From NCBI GenBank assembly GCA_026315105.1, contig CM048744.1, positions 929,565,503 through 929,629,502 of the forward strand: a stretch of 64,000 bases of DNA, read 5' to 3'. Under the pieces are notes generated by a model that was given only the letters and a program-made list of their open reading frames with translations, did no database searches and was not told the origin of the DNA. Positions within the stretch are counted from its first letter, which is position 1, and each line of letters opens with the position of its first letter. The position numbers were made by a program, and so were the translations under genes. The stretch is from Locusta migratoria (lineage: Eukaryota > Arthropoda > Insecta > Orthoptera > Acrididae). This document shows, in pieces, positions 1 through 11,169 of the stretch.

Positions 1-330
1 TAATCTCTCTACTGTTCAGGCCCAGGATTGCAGAGCTTCTTTTAAAACATGGCTTTGGTATCATTACCTTGCCAAGTTTTTGTTGAGAGACTTTGGTCCA
101 ATATTCTACGTGCTGTCTTCTGAGCCAGTTACGTAGCTCCAATTTGATCATTGCCTTGGTGATTGTCAGGACAGGTTCCGGTCCAATAAATGGAGTCTCT
201 GCCCCCATCCTGGCTAATCTGTCGGCATGTTCGTTGCCACTGATCCCCGAGTCGCCAGGGACCCACAATAGGTTTACTCTATTGCTTTCCCCTAGCTCCA
301 ATGTGGATCTTACAACTGTTACGTAAAGAT
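1..330 (-). pseudogene. LINE RNase H domain fragment (I/Jockey-group non-LTR retrotransposon)
   Basis: Read on the minus strand, this stretch encodes an RNase H C-terminal half. The conserved block WVPGDSGISGNEHADRLA is visible, followed by a GPEP segment and a W-rich stretch (LRNWLRRQHVEYW) typical of the RNase H tail of I-group non-LTR retrotransposons. RNase H degrades the RNA strand of the RNA:DNA hybrid during retrotransposition. The usual WVPGH histidine reads as aspartate here, while the NExAD aspartate is kept, so the enzyme is probably inactive. The fragment runs off the left window edge, so the rest of the element may lie outside. No intact start is expected because this is the 3' part of a long ORF2. 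The LINE clade is inferred from the presence of RNase H. Confidence 0.8.
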
Positions 331-509
331 GTATCAGAAAATACTGCAACCCATAGCCTTTTTTAAAGGAGGTGAAAAGGTCTGTACAGTATAGTGCCAT
401 TTGCAAAATAATTTCCATAGGGATAAATATAAAGGATATGCTTATAATGAATCTCCTAATTATACATAACAACCCTCACAAAGTTACAACCAAAATGAGC
501 TGACTGTAT

Positions 510-511
<2 letters not shown>

Positions 512-573
<62 letters not shown>
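512..573. repeat. (AT)n microsatellite
   Basis: An uninterrupted run of about 31 TA dinucleotides. The flanks (331-511 and 574-1350) contain nothing I can recognise. Confidence 0.97.
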
Positions 574-574
<1 letters not shown>

Positions 575-1356
575 GTTGTCAGCAGCTACCTGGAGACAAA
601 GGAAATAAATGTTGCTGAGCTCTGGCAAGGCGCAGTGGATGTAGCCTGTCTTTTTTCGTTCTGATGGTTCTCGGTTTATATCTCGTTCAAATGGCTGCTA
701 GTTTCACTCGATTGTTTAAATTATACTGTTGCTACGTCAGTTTCATAATCGTTTTGACTTTTATATTTCCTATTATTTTTCTATCTTTTATTGTCTTCTC
801 GTTCAGAATGTTCCTGTGTTGTCTTTAACCAGTAACTGAGTGTCTACGAGCATCGCTTATTAGTTCGCAGCAGTTCGTGATGTAGCCACTAGCCAGTGTA
901 ATGATAAGTTCAGGTAACCAATGATAGCGAGAAATTACAGTTACCTTTTTAACGCTGAAACACTGTATTCTGTCTTGAATTTTCTCGTCGATTTTAGCTT
1001 AAATCGCCGCGAAGGAAGGAGTTATGGCCTTAGCTCTGCCGTAGATTGTTGAACGCCGTTTTACTGGATACAATGCACATCGCGAGGTTGGGTTAAGTTC
1101 AGTGATGAGTTTAAATCCAGGCCTACAAATGCATCCGTTCCCATAGTTTAATTACTGGTAGCGTAAAATCAGCTGTCTCCTTCTAAACGTAACACGCAGC
1201 GGACGCTGGGAACATTGTTCTGCGTTACACATTAACAGCGTCTGTGAGGTGACCCGCCGTGTTTTTGTGTCGCTTATAACCGAACACTATCCGGTGGCGT
1301 AAGTGGCAACACTTCCGTCCCGTGACAAACGTCAACTAGCAAGTTAAACATCAACA

Positions 1357-1919
1357 TACAGGGTGTTTCACTAAGTGTGTTTGCCTCTGTAACTTATGAA
1401 ATAATAGCTGACAGGAAATTTTAATGCGGTAGTCAACACAAGAAATGTTACACTTTCTGCGGAGCTATCAACATAGTTTATTGTATCATTTCCCAAAGAG
1501 TTACACTACAAAGATATAATTTTTAAATGGAGCAATAGTTTTTTCTATCGTGTATTGGATTCGTTGAAACCAGCTGCGTTCAAATCAATTTAAACTACAT
1601 TCCTATCACTGTTAGTTTGGGAGCTGCAACCCTTCAAAGTTCTGGGGACAGAGGCTGCGATAGCGTAGCTAACTGGCCGAGTGGCTATCCCCTGGGGCAC
1701 GGCCCACTGTCTCATGAGCACCAGCCAGTCAGCTACGCTGTCGTAGCCTCCGCCCCCTAAACTTTGTGGTCTAACCTTTTGGAAAATGATACAATAAACT
1801 ATGTTGATAGCTCCGCAGAAAGTGTAACATTTCTTGTGTTGACCTACCGCATTAAAATTTCCCGTCACCTATTATTATATAAGTTACAGAGGCAAACACA
1901 CTTAGTGAAACACCCTGTA
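1357..1919. mobile_element. Mariner-type foldback MITE (559 bp, TA target duplication)
   Basis: The element begins CAGGGTGTTTCACTAAGTGT at 1359 and ends with its reverse complement at 1917, flanked by TA on both sides (1357-1358 and 1918-1919). The terminal inverted repeats extend about 130 bp (1359-1485 against 1786-1917). A second inverted repeat sits inside them (about 1635-1677 against 1724-1766), so the transcript would fold as a hairpin inside a hairpin. There is no transposase ORF; short ORFs on both strands are translations of the repeat arms. The TA duplication and CAGGGTG ends fit a non-autonomous Tc1/mariner derivative. The inner cassette resembles the foldback at 38.9 kb. Confidence 0.88.
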
Positions 1920-2324
1920 TATACTCCGAAAGACAGTTTAAAAAGCGTGGCGGAGCTTACTTCCTACCACTACCAGTTTCACTCACAAAAAGGGCGACAG
2001 AAAAGGCTGTCTACATCTTCCGTATCAAATGTCTATCATCTTTGTCGTTCTTAGGCCAAAAGTAAGTTGGCTGCAGCAGAATCGTTCTTCGTCATCTTAA
2101 AAGGGAAACCGTATAAATTTCCTCGACAGTGTTCCTCGGAAAGAACGTTGTCTTTCCTCCAGGGATTTCCATGACAGTTTCCGCGACATTATCACGTTGT
2201 TCGAAACTACCAGTAACACATCTATCAGTTTGCCACCGAATTGCTTCTGTGTCTTCTTTCAAACCGATATGTTGGGGAGTCCCAATACTTGAACAGTACT
2301 CAGGGTCGCACTAGTATTTTATAC

Positions 2325-3085
2325 GCAGATTTCGTCACAGTTGACAGAGCACTGAAAAATGTGAGTCGAAGCAAGGCCCTTTGAGTAGATAATATTCCCT
2401 CTGAGCTTCTGATATCTTTGGGAGAGCCAGTCATGAAGAAACTATTGCACCTTATGTGCGAGGTGTATAAAACCCAAATTCAAATAAAACAAGTTTACAC
2501 ATGTGTGAAAATTAAAGATGAGCCTAAGAAGGCACGGTTGTAAAATACTAACAAAAGAAGAAGAATTTAGAGACGAATTAAAAAAAAAAAATGGTATAAT
2601 CCGACCTCGGAGAAAAGTAGGAATTCGAGAAATTTGTCGACATCAAACATTAATGTAAACGTTAGGAAGTCGTATCTGAAGCATTTGTCTGGAGTCTTAA
2701 CAGTGTACGGGATTGAACCACGGACGATAAGAACTACAGACTAAAAAGCTTTTGAAATGTTGGCTACAGCCGAATTCTGAAGATCAGATAGGTAGATCGC
2801 ATAACTAATGAAGCGGTACTTAACAGAATCGGGGTGAAAAGAAATTTCTGGTATATCTTGACTAAGAGAAGGGATCTATTGGTATAACACATTCTGAGAC
2901 ATCAACGAATCGTCAATTTTGAACTGGAGGTAAGTGTGTGCGGTAAAAATCGCAGAGGGAGACCGAAAGACGAATACAGTAAGCAGATTCAAAAGATTGT
3001 AGATTATCGTTGTTATTCGGAGATGAGGCTTGCACAGGACAGGGTAGTGAATACCATAACAAGTGGAACGTTACGCGAAGCGACG
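2325..3085 (+). pseudogene. RTE-like LINE fragment with internal deletion
   Basis: The plus strand matches, piece by piece, the RTE-type LINE found on the minus strand at 20556-22397. Positions 2340-2470 encode a decayed version of the segment upstream of the RT core (DRALKN, then PSELLISLGES, then HLMCEVYKT). Positions 2590-3085 match the 3' part, ending with the region that on the other copy reads towards its (CAA)n tail. The central RT core with the FADD box is missing, and unrelated AT-rich sequence lies around 2475-2580. Many stops and frameshifts make this an old dead copy. Positions 1930-2320 and 3090-3560 hold nothing else I can identify, apart from the hAT-like end motif at about 3340. 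Confidence 0.75.
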
Positions 3086-3568
3086 GTAATGTGTACTAAC
3101 ACTGAATAAGAACATTACGGGTTTGCTTTTTCCTATTCATCAGAGACAAATAATATAACCTTTTTACGTCTTTCATAATTAGCAGCCTTGGCTTGATAGC
3201 TCAAACTGCTAATACTATGATTACTAACAATTTAAACATCTCGTTTCAGCTACTCCACACCGTAGATGCTGTCATAATGTCATTAATAAAGCTGTGTTTA
3301 TTAGGCATGAGTTGAATTTTTCATCTATCCCCGACCCAGTGGCGTAACTAGGCAATCTTTGCCCTCAATGTATTGCCCCTGTATCATACTCTCCCCCCTC
3401 ACCATTCCGCCAATATCATCTAATTTTCAATCTTTTTCGTGCTATACACTTCAAAAAGTAGAACAATTCATAATCTAAAGCTGCAGTGACAGCAACAGTT
3501 ACGTGTTTCCAGTATTGCTTTAACGATTGATGCAAAGCCATAACTAACAAGAAGCAAACGGAAAATCA

Positions 3569-3570
<2 letters not shown>

Positions 3571-3620
<50 letters not shown>
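3571..3620. repeat. (TC)n microsatellite
   Basis: A TC dinucleotide run with one TTTC interruption near its right end. Confidence 0.97.
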
Positions 3621-3779
3621 GTTCTGAATACCCCGTCACATATTTTCCTCTGTTTTGTTTTTTACACTTCCGGTTTTTACGAAAGATCTTCGAACAGATA
3701 CGCAAACAATAGGCTTGTATCTCTGATATCGCTCTTTTGAATAATCTGTTGAACATTTTTTGTGTCGAGTATTTAGCAT

Positions 3780-4335
3780 TTCTAGAGACAGGAAAGCTAC
3801 TGTGTAGTAATCACCATAAGACTCCGAAAGCAACAATCGTGTGAAACCCAGCTCGCTCTGTTCGTCTGCCAGACCTGGAAAACTGATAAAACATGCTCCG
3901 AGGTAGATGCCCTGTTTCTTGCCTTTCGGAAGACGTTCGATACGGTACCGAACTGAACAAAAAACGAGCTTATGGAATATTAGACCAACAATGTGATTGA
4001 ATTGAAAAGTTTTTAGAAAACAGAACACGACGTGTCATTCTGAACAAAGTCGTGAAACAATTTCTGACATGTCGCATGGGAGTGTTATGGTAGCATTACT
4101 TTTATACAATGTATATAAATGACCTTCCAGGTAACATTGGAAGTAGTTCACTGGAAAATGTAGCGAAATGCAGCGTATTGACGCTTGGTGTCAGCGTGGC
4201 AACTGAAGCAAAGGTAATTTATTGCGAATACATAGACAGGAATCCTTTACTCAGAGACTACAATATTACGGAACTATCACTGGAAGCAGTTGCTTCCTTA
4301 TGCCTACTGAATGACTTCAAGTACAATCCATACTA
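3780..4335 (+). pseudogene. Jockey/CR1-like LINE RT fragment, heavily decayed
   Basis: The plus strand retains the skeleton of a reverse transcriptase. A segment at about 3907-3950 reads ALFLAFRKTFDTVPN, which corresponds to RT motif A (DFxKAFDxVPH) with the first aspartate lost. A trace of the INDL region follows near 4110. Sequence at about 4260-4335 resembles the segment before the YLGV motif in related copies. Many in-frame stops are present. It belongs to the same family as the copies at 5808-6895, 16470-17878 and 28590-30085. The next stretch, 4340-4980, has no recognisable content. Confidence 0.7.
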
Positions 4336-4984
4336 ATATTATAAATGCGAAAGAAGCTCTGTTGATACGTTATCACGAGTAAGCGGCTTAACCTATTTTG
4401 ATGAAATTGGGTATGGAAATAGCTTGAACGCTGAAGACGAACATAGGCTACTTTAGAGAGTGCGTAATTCAAGATATTTTTTTTTAATTTAAGTATATAA
4501 TTGGAAATATGGTATAAATGTGCATCAACGTTTCCCTTATAGCTTCTGAGGCGGTTGAAGAGTCCTTGGGAACGTTATTTATTCTTTGACGTTTGAAATT
4601 TATCACATCAATTAAAATATTTTTAATGGTTGACATGTTGTGCGTAATGTGATTCAACATGATGAATACAATGGTTACACAAGACGTCAACGTCTTCAAA
4701 CCGCCGAACAGATTTCTAGGACATTTTAATCCTACATAATTTACACGTTGAATTACTTGTAGCTTCTTCAGTCAGCGGTTTAGTCACAATGTAACAAACG
4801 GAGTTTGGTCGGTATTTACCATCATTCTACGCGCGGTTTATATTTAAATCAGGAAATCGCAAACATTTATTGTATGCTCATGATCCTGGTCATAACGTAA
4901 GAACAAAATAGCGGAATTATTGTACTTTCGATAGCCTTTGACACGTATGTAACGACATCAGTGTGAGCGAATCGCGGGTAAAAG

Positions 4985-5250
4985 CTAGGGACCGCATAAA
5001 ATTAATCGTGAGTAAGGCAGATGGCAGACAGATTCACTAGAAGAGCACTCACGAAGTGCAGTCCACCAACAAAGGAAGTTCCTTATAAAATACTCGCTGG
5101 ACCAATAAGTGAATATTGCTTCCCAGATTGTGATACATATGAGGTGGAAATCATGGAGGAGTTGGAGAAGATCCAGCAAAAAGAAGGAAGCTTCGTTAGA
5201 TGTTTACTTAGCAAACGCGAAATTGTCACAGAGATGAGGCTCAACTAAAG
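4985..5250 (+). pseudogene. Jockey/CR1-like LINE 3' region fragment
   Basis: Plus-strand sequence corresponds to the part of the LINE downstream of the RT core. It includes the segment equivalent to VRPxLEYCSxVWDP in the better-preserved copy at 17233-17712; here it reads as a decayed AGPISEYCFPDCDTYEVEIMEEL. It could be the displaced 3' continuation of the fragment at 3780-4335. I recognise nothing in 5260-5800. Confidence 0.6.
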
Positions 5251-5807
5251 TGGAATACGCTGCAAAAGAGATGTTCTGCATCGCCGTATGATGTGTCGTG
5301 GAATGAGCTACTATCGATACTATCGAAGTTCCGAAGACGTACGTTTCTCCAAGGGTCATCCAATACAGGGAGTTTTAGAAGGAACAGGGAAATTTTTAGG
5401 AGGTGGCAGTACAGACGAACTGGAAAAAAAAAATTCCACACAATTGTGTCCAAATTTAACTGATTACAGAGACACAGCTGTTAATATGCAACCCGAAGAA
5501 ACTTGAAGCAAACGCAAATTAAGGCTTTTCACTCTTTCTTCCTTCGGTTCTTGGTAGATCATTATAATATTGCATTAAAAGCACAATTCTGTGTGCGTTC
5601 AGTAAGTTAATTTGTTTAACCGGTTTTCGGTTACAAGGCCATTCCCCATTATCTATGCCTCTGCGGCCCTCCTTCACAACTTTACTTCAGACATTACATC
5701 TATCCTACCAGAAAACACACACTTTTCTGTAGAGTGAAAAGTCAATCGAAACCCACGAAAGACGTCTGGCTCATTAAAGCAGCTCTAGTATGCCAGTGTC
5801 ATCTTCA

Positions 5808-6895
5808 CCAAAGAAGACAAAGTAAACACTCCAGAATTCGAATCAAGAACAGCTGCCAGCAGGCGTAATTTAGAAGCACATATCCTGGAGTAGTAAAGCA
5901 ACTTAAATCAGTTAAAAGAGCCAAGTCTTACGATCCACATTTAATAGCAATTAGGTCCCTTTCAAATTATGCTGATACAATAGCTCCATACCTAGCTATC
6001 ATACAAAACCGCTCGAAAAAGCACCAGTGACATCTGATGTCCCCCAGGGAAGTGCTAAAGGACCCCTGCTGCTACTTGTCTTTATAAATTATTTAGGAGA
6101 CAATCTGAGCAGTTATATTGGACTTTTCGGGGGTTTATCAAGTCACACGATGATTAAAAAAAAAAGCAACTGCAAAACGATTTAGTTAAGATATCTGCAG
6201 CGTATGAAAATTGGCGGTTGACCCAAAATAACGAAAAATGTGAAATCATCCTTATGAGCATTAATTGCAATCAGTTTTTTTTTTTTCATTTACGCGATAA
6301 ATCTGTCAAATCTAAAGACCATAAATTCAACGAAATTCATAAAAATTATAATTACCAACATCTTAAAATGAAAAGAAAAGACAGAAAATATCTTGGGGAA
6401 GGCGAACGGAAGACTACGTTACATTAGCAGAAAACTCAGGAAGATGCAGTAGTTCTACTAAACAAACTGCCTGCATTACACTTGTCCGTTCTAATTCCGA
6501 GTATTGTTGCGCAGTGTGGGGTCCTCACCAGATGGGACTGACGAACGATTTAGAGAAAATTCAGAGAAGGGCAGCTCGTTTCGTGTTAGCGAACAGGGGA
6601 TAAAGTGTCACGGAAATCACGCACGAATTACGGTGCAAGTAATAAAAAATAAAGGTGTTATTCGTTGCGGCAAAATATATTTGAAAAAAAATTTTTTTTC
6701 AACAAATTTCTCCTCCGAATGCGAACATATTTTGTTAGCATCCACGTAGCTAGATAGACGTGATCGTCATAATAAAATAAGGGAAAGCAGATCGAAAACG
6801 AAAAGATTTATTGTTCCTTTTTCCCGCGTGTTATTAGAGAGTGGTCGATGAATCCTCGGCCATACACTTAGAGCAGAGTAAATAATAGAGGAGTA
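5808..6895 (+). pseudogene. Jockey/CR1-like LINE, internally deleted, reaching the 3' end
   Basis: The pieces occur in correct order on the plus strand. First is a region upstream of the RT (5808-6000), then a jump to the motif-B area, where VPQGS is recognisable at about 6040. The INDL equivalent is lost. A stretch then matches ENWRLTQNNEKCEIILMSI (6200-6250). A C-terminal segment follows (SEYCCAVWGPHQMGLTNDLE area at about 6497-6560), and the 3' untranslated part ends near 6890. RT motifs A and C are absent, so it cannot encode a working enzyme. The 3' end contains the conserved ATAAAATAAGGGAAA-type segment also seen at 22410 and 63135. Confidence 0.75.
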
Positions 6896-6899
6896 ACAC

Positions 6900-8925
6900 T
6901 ACGACCTGCAAAGCGCCGCAGAATATACTCAAAGGATAACATCTTAAACTTTGTTCCAAGGAGCGCACACTACTTACTTTCTTATGAAAAGCTATTCTAA
7001 GGTTATTCGTGACAGAGCATTGAAACCAAATTTCTAACTTTTGCTCTTAGTTTATTTTCAACTCAGTTATGTCAAGTCTTGGCGGCATAAGGAGAGATCA
7101 AACAGAAAAAGCAAACTACCTGTGCAGAGCGTCGAGGTTCGAATCTCGTTTCAGAAAATTTTGTCACGATAGTATCACTGAGTTTATTATTTCTGTCTGG
7201 GGGGTAGGCTACCTGTACCAATAGGTAGCCAATTTAATCGTAACGTAATCGTACGAAATAATGAAGCTTTCTTTCTTATTCAGTTTTTGTGGTGTAAAAA
7301 ATTGAAAAAGAAACTACTCGACAGCTCTTTCCGATCCGACGCTTCTAATAAGAGATTATTTGCGTGTGAATCGTATAATGATTCATAAATATTCGACGCC
7401 TAACGTTTTTCCATAATATCATATATCACTACCACCAGCCCATCTCTACACGCTTTGTAGAACATGATACTAGACACATGTTTTGCAGAAATGTCGAATT
7501 TATAAACGCAAATATAACAAAAAAGTTCTAAATACAGTCAGTCGCAAAATATAAATCACACTAGTTTGTTTCTCGTTTCAAATTCACTATGCACTGCTTT
7601 AAAATAGTATATTCTATTTCAAAATTCATCGATTGTCAATGAGTCCGACTATGACCGACATTAAAGAAGAAAAGAAATTCTTCTGATGGTTGGCATACGT
7701 GGTTGACGATGGCAGCCTGTGTAAATAACAGTCGAAACATGGATGCACGCAATGTTTGTGAAATATTCTGACGTTGACGATTTACTCAAACCGTTTGGCC
7801 ACGTTCCATACCAAGCGACACCACCGAAACGGCTAACAGCTGTTTTCTAAGCAGTTTCCAGGTCTTTGTTTATGCCCCTTGCGCCAGGAAGCTATTTCTG
7901 CTGATGCAAATTTCAGACTGTTGCGACATCTTGACCGACATTCGCTGTTTATCTGCCGCCGTTACAGACGCTGCAGCCATCACAGTGCTAAGACGCGCAT
8001 CAGTCTTCAAGAGAGCGCTGAAATAGTGGATAAATGAGACATATATTTCGTACAGCTGCTACACGAAATCGTGATTACTAACGTAGCTTGTTAACTCAGT
8101 TGTGAAATAATTCACTGTATTCTGTCCAAAGAAAGAAGGTTGAAATAATGTTTTTTTTTCTACTTGCGAATAAAAAGAGAAGATAAATTACAGCTTAGTT
8201 TCTTTACATTTCACGAACATTCGGTACAGTAACATGCGGACGTTCTGAACTCACTTTTTGTGCACGAATATAACTATACTTGGGCCAAATTTTATTCAAA
8301 ATGCACAAAATACATCACACAAACCTTTCCCTCATAATTCGATTGTTTCTAAGCCTCATTATTTAAAGGTGTAATTTTTTTAAGATGGTGGGCATGTTAG
8401 CAAATTCACTGCCAATGCATAATCTAGTTTTCTAACACAAACAGTTCTGTCACATACGCATTAAAGTTATTTGCAGCTTAATTTGCAAATTTTTATGTTA
8501 ACGGTTAGTATAAAGTACCACAATTAAATGCTTTCACCGCGTCGGGTATTATGTATTTCCGCTATAATTTTGACAGTTCGTTTGCCTAACACTCTTGTGT
8601 AACGGTAAACTAGCTCATATTCATCTTGCACTGCATAAAAACAATTACACCGCCTTAGTTCGTATCCAACTGTTCAACGGTGGTACTGAAATAAAACGCC
8701 GTATTTAATGATGAGCGAACTTGTTAACTGGGCCAAGACGCAGGGTAAATTTTAAAGGAAGTCATCTTGGATTATTGCCTTCGAGACTTCACAATAAGAG
8801 CGATATTCTACTGCCTGTATTCTGCAGTTTAGCGTAAAAGTTATTTCGCAGCGGAACACGTTAATCAGAGCTGCCACGCAACAAACGTCAAAGACGCGAT
8901 GACCCACCTGCCACGCTGGTCTTCC
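6900..8925. other. No recognisable gene or repeat
   Basis: About 2 kb of AT-rich sequence without an ORF resembling a known family. A single RNA polymerase III B-box-like string (GGTTCGAATCTC) occurs at about 7135 without a matching A box, so I do not call a tRNA or SINE there. Confidence 0.5.
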
Positions 8926-8929
8926 CGGC

Positions 8930-9320
8930 ATGCTGTCTTGTATTCTCAGTGCTCTTAAGGGTTGAAGAGAGTCCTGTCGCCCAACGCGCGCGCGCTTGCT
9001 CTGGTACTGGAATAGCTGCGGTCGGCTTTATGCTAGCTCTGTTGAGTCAGGCGCGGGGGTGGCGGAGTGGGGGTAGCGGCGGGGATACCTGTTTTAGTAG
9101 GGCTAGTGTCGATTTCCCTAGTGTGGATAGCCCGCCCTTGTGCGTCACGCTTGCCAGGAGCCGCGAATTGCCGAACGCTGCCCGCCTCCTGACAGAGCTC
9201 ACAGGGCGAATCGCAGTCTCGTTTCGCAGGGTTGCAAGCAGGCGAAAAACACGAGTGCATTTGCAGGAGCGCCAACATTCGTGACATCTGTACTCGACGG
9301 AGGCGATTCGAACGCTGCGC
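8930..9320. other. CpG- and GC-rich patch, possible regulatory or first-exon sequence
   Basis: This stretch is much richer in G+C and CpG than the surrounding AT-rich DNA and includes a CGCGCGCGC run near 8990. Overlapping ORFs of 84 to 111 codons on both strands are explained by low stop-codon density in GC-rich DNA, and none matches a family I know. It could be a promoter or 5' untranslated region of a host gene, or the GC-rich end of a transposon. Confidence 0.25.
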
Positions 9321-9329
9321 TAAAGTCGC

Positions 9330-10765
9330 TTGGTAACAAAAGGCACCTGAGCTGTATTTGCTAACAGAACCGAACGGTTTTTTAGAACGAAGTTATTTCT
9401 TAATCCCTCAGTATTAATCTAGTTACCGAACGATATTTTTCTCTTTGTCACACATTATCCCGCTCGTTATACTGTACCGTATGAATTAACGCTGTTGCAC
9501 GGAAGTTTAAAATTGCTTTAGGCTGGGCAGTTACTATTTTCTCCATTATCAGCTCCGAACTACTAAGCTCTTCCAACAGATGCAAGGCACTGATATTTTA
9601 TGCACTTGCAAGGCGTCACGTTGGCAGTACTCGGTGTAAGGCCGTTGTCGACACCAAGGCGGCAGCAGTTCGGTGTTTAAAAAAAATCATGCGACAAATA
9701 ATAATGAACTCGAAAAATCAGGTATTGTAGTGAGCAAAGGAAACTTACTTTGTGTGTTTGTGTGTGGACTACTGCAGGCGTCACACAAAATCAAGCTATA
9801 TTTTAAATAATTTCAAGCACTAAATTGTTGAAAACAAAAAGTGTTCCGTGCTGTAAATGTGTAAACATTTGAAGGTTATCCCTCCACGACATCGAACACG
9901 TAGTGAAACATTATTTTAACACTATGATTAATTCGTTACGATACTGAATTTTACACAAGAAAAGTAGCTCTTATATTGCTCTTCGCGTGGAATGTGCTAT
10001 GTACATTGCAAATATTAGCCAATAACGTTGAGTTCAGTAAAAGAATGTACTCGTGGCATCATGAAAACGCGATGCGGCAAACTCATGATCTTTGAATGAC
10101 AAAAGTAATGTTTCAGTTAACTTGCTACCAGTCAGTATCCAATACATATTCCCGTTTTAATGTACTTGTAGCAATTTAATGCGAGTGTTTGTTACGCAGC
10201 ACAGGATAGAAGTTAGCTTTGAGAAGATATTTTTAAAAAATAAAAAAAAAGGACCGGGCAGTTGCCGTCTTTAACCGACTGCTGTAAAGATCGTGGTTGA
10301 GTGTACAGTCCCTAACAGTTGTTTCAAATATATCCAGGGTAGGAAAGTTACTGTTTTAGAGTAACGAAGTTACAGTTAAAGTTACTTCCCTGAAAGGTAT
10401 CTTAGCTACAGTTATACTTACCATACATAAAATGTGACTATCAGTTACAAATATCTTTACAGTTACTTTTTAAAAACTGTAATTGTACCTCATTTGTAAA
10501 TCCGTAATGAACTGAATCTTACACATTTATAAAGGAAACAAGCTTTAATGTCAGTAATACACGAATACCTACATAATTAATAATAATACATAATTAATGC
10601 ATTATTAGATAAATTGTCCACAGTATCTTCTGTCTCAGTGTATCTCTGTGGCAGTGTTTGTTCATTTTCAACAAAACTTGTTTTTCAAACGTTCCGTCTC
10701 ATGAAAGTTCCGTTTCGTGTTGTTCGCGTCTCCGTGAAAACCGCCGACTTCGTTGTCTACTACGG
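9330..10765. other. No recognisable gene; GTTAC-rich segment at 10345-10500
   Basis: AT-rich DNA without coding signal. Positions 10345-10500 repeat the pentamer GTTAC or its complement GTAAC many times at irregular spacing, an old simple-sequence-like tract. Confidence 0.45.
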
Positions 10766-10769
10766 TATA

Positions 10770-10896
10770 CATTCCAGTCCTCCCTCGGGCATGGGTCTGT
10801 GTGTTGTCCTTAGGTTAGTTGAAGTTAGTTAGTCTGTGAGCCTAGGCACTGATGACCAAAGAAGTTAACTCCCATATATTTATAAACATTTGAACA
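10770..10896 (+). mobile_element. tRNA-derived SINE, type C tail, 5'-truncated
   Basis: The 3' half of a type C SINE: a residual B-box end (CCTCCCTCGGGCATGGG), then GTTGTCCTTAGGTTAGTT, a GCACTGATGACC core and the terminal ATAAACATTTGAACATT. The tRNA-like head is missing. SINEs of this kind are copied by the machinery of a partner LINE. Confidence 0.75.
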
Positions 10897-10984
10897 TTTT
10901 CGACGAAATAAGCAGACGTAGTTGTCGGAGGAGGACAAAATGCATACTACAGAAGATGTGAAGGGAATTACTCGCTTCTGCGCG

Positions 10985-11165
10985 CCAGTGGCCACGTAGT
11001 CTAAGACTCCATTCTACGAACCGGGCGGTCGATCACGCCGGAGGTTCGAGTCCTCCCTCGGACACGGGTATGTCTGCTGTCTTTAGTGTTAGTTTACTTA
11101 GTTTGTAAGTCTAGGGAATAATGACAATAGCAACTGGATCCAATAGGTTTACGAACATTTGAATT
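10985..11165 (+). mobile_element. tRNA-derived SINE, type C, diverged full-length copy
   Basis: An old copy that starts with a degraded A-box region (AGTGGCCACGTAGTCTAAG) and keeps a good B box (GGTTCGAGTCC at about 11043). The body has GTCTTTAGTGTTAGTTTAC and the tail has TTACGAACATTTGAA. It lies 90 bp downstream of another type C tail. No clear target-site duplication remains. Confidence 0.75.
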
Positions 11166-11169
11166 TGAA

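Noticed and set aside
7081..7160. Possible tRNA gene: B-box-like GGTTCGAATCTC near 7135
   Set aside because: No A box at the right distance and no acceptor-stem pairing; a single B-box-like string is common by chance or as SINE debris.
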